This document shows positions 60,529 to 64,000 of a stretch of 64,000 nt of DNA, piece after piece. The notes under the pieces were generated by a model. That model was not told where the DNA came from. It ran no database searches and saw only the letters and a list, made by a program, of their open reading frames with translations. The first letter of the stretch is position 1. Each line of letters starts with the position of its first letter. The stretch lies in assembly GCF_000333015.1 (NCBI RefSeq), contig NZ_BANT01000012.1, positions 122,020 through 186,019 of the forward strand, in the 5' to 3' direction. Source of the DNA: Gordonia hirsuta DSM 44140 = NBRC 16056. GTDB lineage: Bacteria > Actinomycetota > Actinomycetes > Mycobacteriales > Mycobacteriaceae. Both the position numbers and the translations under genes were made by a program.

Positions 60529-63500
60529 TCAGCTGAAGGCCGAATTGATGATCTCGGCCTGTTCGACGGCGTGGACCTTCGGTGAACCGGAGGACGGCGC
60601 CGCCATCGCCCGGCGGGAGATCCGGCGCAGTCCCGACAGCTTGTTGGGCAGCAGATCCGGTAGCCACAGCCCCAGGAACGGCCACGGCCCCTGGTTGGCA
60701 GGCTCCTCCTGGACCCACACGAAGTCGGTTGCGTTCGGGTACTGATCCAGCGTGCGGGCCAGCCGGCGGTGGGGTACCGGGTACAGCTGCTCCAACCGGA
60801 TGATCGCGATGTCGTCGCGGCCGTCCTTGGCCTGCTTGGCCGCCAGCTCGTAGTAGAGCTTGCCTGAGACCAGCAGGATGCGGGTCACCTTTGCGCGATC
60901 GCCCACTGCGCCCTGACCGTTGAAGTCGCCGGCGTAGTAGGGGTCGTCGCGCACCGACAGGAACTTGCCCTCGGTGAACTCCTCGATCGGGGAGACCGCG
61001 GCCTTGTTGCGCAGCATGGACTTGGGGGTGAACACCACCAGCGGGCGGCTGATGCCATCGTGCACGTGGCGGCGCAGCAGGTGGAAGTAGCTGGCCGGCG
61101 TGGACGGCAGCGCCACGGTCATCGAACCCTCGGCACACAGTTGCAGGAAGCGCTCGATGCGTCCGGAGGTGTGGTCGGGACCCTGGCCTTCGTGTCCGTG
61201 CGGCAGCAGCAGGACCACATCCGACCGCTGGCCCCACTTGGCTTCACCCGAGCTGATGAATTCGTCGATGATCGACTGGGCGCCGTTGACGAAGTCACCG
61301 AACTGCGCCTCCCACAGAACCAGCGCATCGGGGTTGCCGATCGCGTAACCGTATTCGAAACCGAGCACGGCGAACTCGCTGAGGGGCGAGTCGTAGACCA
61401 TGAAGCGGCCCGGGCCCTCGGGGACCAGGGCGTTCAGCGGGGTGTACTCCGAACCGTTCTCCCGGTCGATCAGGACCGAGTGGCGCTGCGTGAAGGTGCC
61501 TCGACGTGAGTCCTGGCCGGAGAGCCGGACCGTCAGTCCCTCCTCGACCAGTGTGCCGAAGGCCAGCAGCTCGGCGAAAGCCCAGTCCACATCGCCGTTG
61601 CGGCTCATGTCCCGGCGGCGTTCCAGGACCGGCTTGACCCGGGGATGCGGGGTGAAGCCCTCGGGCAGTTCCACGAAGGCGTCGCCGATCTTGGTCAGCG
61701 CTGCGGCCGGCACCGAGGTGACCAGCTGCACCGGGAGCTGCTGGTCTTCGGTGATCGGCGGCGACGCCTCCGGCGTGAAGCGGTCGAGCTCCTTGACCTC
61801 CACGAAGACGCGCTCGAGCTGGCCCTGGTAGTCGCGCAGGGCGTCCTCGGCCTCCTTGGTGGAGATGTCGCCGCGGCCGATCAGCGATTCGGTGTAGCTC
61901 TTGCGGACGCTGCGCAGGCTGTCGATCACGTCATACATGGCCGGCTGGGTCATCGAGGGGTCGTCGCCCTCGTTGTGGCCGCGGCGGCGGTAGCAGACCA
62001 GATCGATCACCACATCGCGGTGGAACGCCTCGCGGTAGTCCACCGCCAGCTGAGCTGCCCACACGCAGGCCTCCGGGTCGTCGCCGTTGACGTGGAAGAT
62101 CGGGGCGTCGACGGCCTTGGCCAGGTCGGTGCAGTAGCGCGTGGACCGCGAGTACTCCGGGGCGGTGGTGAAGCCGACCTGGTTGTTGACCACGATGTGC
62201 ACGGTGCCGCCGGTGCGGTAGCCGTTGAGCATCGACAGGTTCAGCGTTTCCCAGACCACGCCCTGGCCGGCGAAAGCGGCATCGCCGTGCAGCATGAGCG
62301 GCAGGATGCCGAAACGCTGATCCTCGTCGAGCATGTCCTGCTTGGCGCGGACGATGCCCTCCAGGACCGGGTCGACGGCCTCGAGGTGGCTGGGGTTGGC
62401 GGTGAGCGAGACATCGATCTCGTTGTCGCCGAACATCTGGTAGTACTTGCCCTCGGCGCCCAGGTGGTACTTCACGTCACCGGAGCCGTGCATCTGGGAG
62501 GTGCCCAGATCACCTTCGAATTCGGTGAAGATCTTCGAGTACGGCTTGCCGACGATGTTGGCCAGCACATTGAGGCGGCCGCGGTGTGGCATGCCGATGA
62601 TGACCTCGTGCAGCGAGTGCTCGGCGGCCCGGTCCAGGACCGAGTCCATCATCGGGATCACCGACTCGGCGCCCTCCAGGGAGAAGCGCTTTTGACCGAC
62701 GTACTTGGTCTGCAGGAACGTCTCGAAGGCCTCGGCCGCATTGAGCTTGGACAGGATGTACTTCTGCTCGGCCACCGACGGCTTCACATGCTTGATCTCG
62801 ACCCGTTCCTGCAGCCAACGCTGCTGATCGGGGTCGAGGATGTGGGTGTACTCCACACCGATGTGACGGCAGTACGCATCGCGCAGGATCGCCAGCACAT
62901 CGCGCAGCTTCATCTTCTCTTCGCCGTGGAATCCACCGACGTTGAAGGTGCGGTCCAGATCCCACAGGGTCAACCCGTAGGTCAGCACGTCCAGGTCCGG
63001 GTGAGCCGAGCGGCTGTCGATCTGCATCATCAGCGGATCGGTATCGGCCATCAGATGACCGCGGCTGCGGTAGGCGGCGATCAGTTCCAGGACGCGGGTG
63101 TTCTTGTCGACCAGTCCCTCCGGGATGTCCCGGCGCCAGCGGACCGGCTCGTAGGGGATGTTCAGCGCGATGAACAGCTCATCCCAGAAGTCGTCGCTGA
63201 GTAGCAGCTGGTGGATGGTCCGCAGGAAGTCGCCGGATTCGGCGCCCTGAATGATCCGGTGGTCGTAGGTCGAGGTGAGCGTCATCAGCTTGCCGACGCC
63301 CATATTGGCCAGTTGCTCGTCGGAGGAGCCCTGGAACTCGGCCGGGTACTCCATGGCGCCCACGCCGATGATCGCACCCTGGCCGGGCATCAGGCGCGGT
63401 ACCGAGTGGACGGTACCGATGGTGCCGGGGTTGGTCAGCGACATGGTGACGCCGGCGAAGTCGTCGGCGGTCAGCTTGCCGTCGCGAGCCCGGCGCACGA

Positions 63501-64000
63501 TGTCCTCGTAGGCGGCCCAGAACTGGGCGAAGCCCATCTTCTCGGCCTCTTTGATCGCGGCGACGACGAGGGTGCGGTTGCCGCCCTTGCCGGGCAGGTC
63601 GATGGCCAGACCCAGGTTCGTGTGGGCGGGGGTGACGACATTGGGCTTGCCGTCGATCTCAGCGAAGTGCCGGTTCATCCCTGGGAAGGCCTTGACCGCC
63701 TGCACGATCGCATAGCCGAGCAGATGGGTGAAGCTGACCTTGCCGCCGCGGGTGCGGGCCAGGTGATTGTTGATGACGGTCCGGTTGTCGATCATCAGCT
63801 TGACGGGGATCGCGCGCACGCTGGTGGCGGTCGGCACGTCCAGGGAAGCGGACATGTTGCGCACGATCGCTGCGGCCGGACCACGCAACACGGTCGTCTC
63901 GTCGGCGGTCTGTTCGGCGGCGGGCTTGGCCACCGCGGTGCTGCGGCTGACACCGGCGGCCGCCTTGGTGGCGGCGGCCTCCTTGGCCGGGGCCGGGGCG
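60529..64000 (-). CDS. kgd: multifunctional 2-oxoglutarate decarboxylase/dehydrogenase, N-terminus outside window
   Basis: 1157 codons visible of about 1230-1280; the frame is open to the window edge, and the linker there is Ala/Lys-rich. From the N-terminus: a disordered linker, a succinyltransferase-like E2 domain ([20 protein letters not shown], then [17 protein letters not shown] with the catalytic His), and a thiamine-dependent E1 ([80 protein letters not shown]). This actinobacterial fusion forms the 2-oxoglutarate dehydrogenase with AceE/Lpd and also has decarboxylase and carboligase activities. In related bacteria it is inhibited by the FHA protein GarA/OdhI. Confidence 0.96.
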   Translation of the reverse strand, partial: APAPAKEAAATKAAAGVSRSTAVAKPAAEQTADETTVLRGPAAAIVRNMSASLDVPTATSVRAIPVKLMIDNRTVINNHLARTRGGKVSFTHLLGYAIVQAVKAFPGMNRHFAEIDGKPNVVTPAHTNLGLAIDLPGKGGNRTLVVAAIKEAEKMGFAQFWAAYEDIVRRARDGKLTADDFAGVTMSLTNPGTIGTVHSVPRLMPGQGAIIGVGAMEYPAEFQGSSDEQLANMGVGKLMTLTSTYDHRIIQGAESGDFLRTIHQLLLSDDFWDELFIALNIPYEPVRWRRDIPEGLVDKNTRVLELIAAYRSRGHLMADTDPLMMQIDSRSAHPDLDVLTYGLTLWDLDRTFNVGGFHGEEKMKLRDVLAILRDAYCRHIGVEYTHILDPDQQRWLQERVEIKHVKPSVAEQKYILSKLNAAEAFETFLQTKYVGQKRFSLEGAESVIPMMDSVLDRAAEHSLHEVIIGMPHRGRLNVLANIVGKPYSKIFTEFEGDLGTSQMHGSGDVKYHLGAEGKYYQMFGDNEIDVSLTANPSHLEAVDPVLEGIVRAKQDMLDEDQRFGILPLMLHGDAAFAGQGVVWETLNLSMLNGYRTGGTVHIVVNNQVGFTTAPEYSRSTRYCTDLAKAVDAPIFHVNGDDPEACVWAAQLAVDYREAFHRDVVIDLVCYRRRGHNEGDDPSMTQPAMYDVIDSLRSVRKSYTESLIGRGDISTKEAEDALRDYQGQLERVFVEVKELDRFTPEASPPITEDQQLPVQLVTSVPAAALTKIGDAFVELPEGFTPHPRVKPVLERRRDMSRNGDVDWAFAELLAFGTLVEEGLTVRLSGQDSRRGTFTQRHSVLIDRENGSEYTPLNALVPEGPGRFMVYDSPLSEFAVLGFEYGYAIGNPDALVLWEAQFGDFVNGAQSIIDEFISSGEAKWGQRSDVVLLLPHGHEGQGPDHTSGRIERFLQLCAEGSMTVALPSTPASYFHLLRRHVHDGISRPLVVFTPKSMLRNKAAVSPIEEFTEGKFLSVRDDPYYAGDFNGQGAVGDRAKVTRILLVSGKLYYELAAKQAKDGRDDIAIIRLEQLYPVPHRRLARTLDQYPNATDFVWVQEEPANQGPWPFLGLWLPDLLPNKLSGLRRISRRAMAAPSSGSPKVHAVEQAEIINSAFS

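Noticed and set aside
61645..63204. A 519-codon plus-strand frame opposite kgd.
   Set aside because: Antisense shadow; no recognisable domain and biased composition.

Overview
The window is high-GC actinobacterial DNA in which nearly every base is coding. Gene content and order point to a mycolic-acid-producing member of the Corynebacteriales (Mycobacteriales). The markers are accA3/sufE/sseA, accD5/accE/maf/birA, purK/purE, rmlD/wbbL/manB, sigE/rseA/htrA/tatB, the trehalose importer lpqY-sugABC and the multifunctional 2-oxoglutarate decarboxylase kgd. Protein style suggests Gordonia or a close relative; that genus call is an inference. No rRNA, tRNA, CRISPR array, prophage or insertion sequence was seen.

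Layout. 1-3.6 kb: the 3' part of pyruvate carboxylase, then a NUDIX hydrolase. 3.6-8.6 kb: a small accessory patch with three copies of a compound palindromic repeat, an AbiEi-like gene with a nuclease-like tail lying between two of them, metE behind a cobalamin riboswitch, and a MobA/MocA-like protein. 8.6-22.9 kb: acyl-CoA carboxylase territory on the minus strand, with a single-chain 1820-residue biotin carboxylase/BCCP/carboxyltransferase, accA3, a PapA/condensation-like acyltransferase, sufE, sseA, an acyl-ACP thioesterase, maf, accE and accD5. The biotin ligase birA is divergent from accD5. 23.8-36.6 kb: envelope and two-component genes, gtrA, purK-purE, a run of small minus-strand enzymes overlapping by 4 nt (GNAT, dienelactone hydrolase, deazaflavin oxidoreductase), peptidase E, a TetR regulator and acyl-CoA dehydrogenase fadE25. 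36.6-41.7 kb: cell-wall linkage genes (LCP ligase, rmlD, wbbL, manB).

41.7-57.2 kb: the envelope-stress sigma factor SigE with its anti-sigma factor RseA, the HtrA protease and TatB. These are followed by mrp, a lytic transglycosylase, DUF1003 and MgtE_N-CBS genes, then lpqY-sugABC for trehalose recycling and a choline/betaine-type binding lipoprotein. 57.3-60.4 kb: a catabolic island of a Baeyer-Villiger monooxygenase, a short-chain dehydrogenase and a divergent TetR regulator, with two phased operators between them. 60.5-64 kb: kgd, cut by the window end.

Functionally the window joins anaplerosis and malonyl-/methylmalonyl-CoA supply (pyc, carboxylases, birA), arabinogalactan linker synthesis, envelope stress response and trehalose-mycolate recycling. 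The observations most worth following up are the compound palindromic repeat family that brackets the AbiEi-like gene, the eukaryote-like single-chain carboxylase, the roughly 70-residue two-helix insertion in SugB, the PapA-like gene inserted in the accA3-sufE-sseA cluster, and the operator array at the monooxygenase/TetR promoter. Several genes appear to be leaderless, with a TAnnnT-like -10 box 6-9 nt before the start codon.
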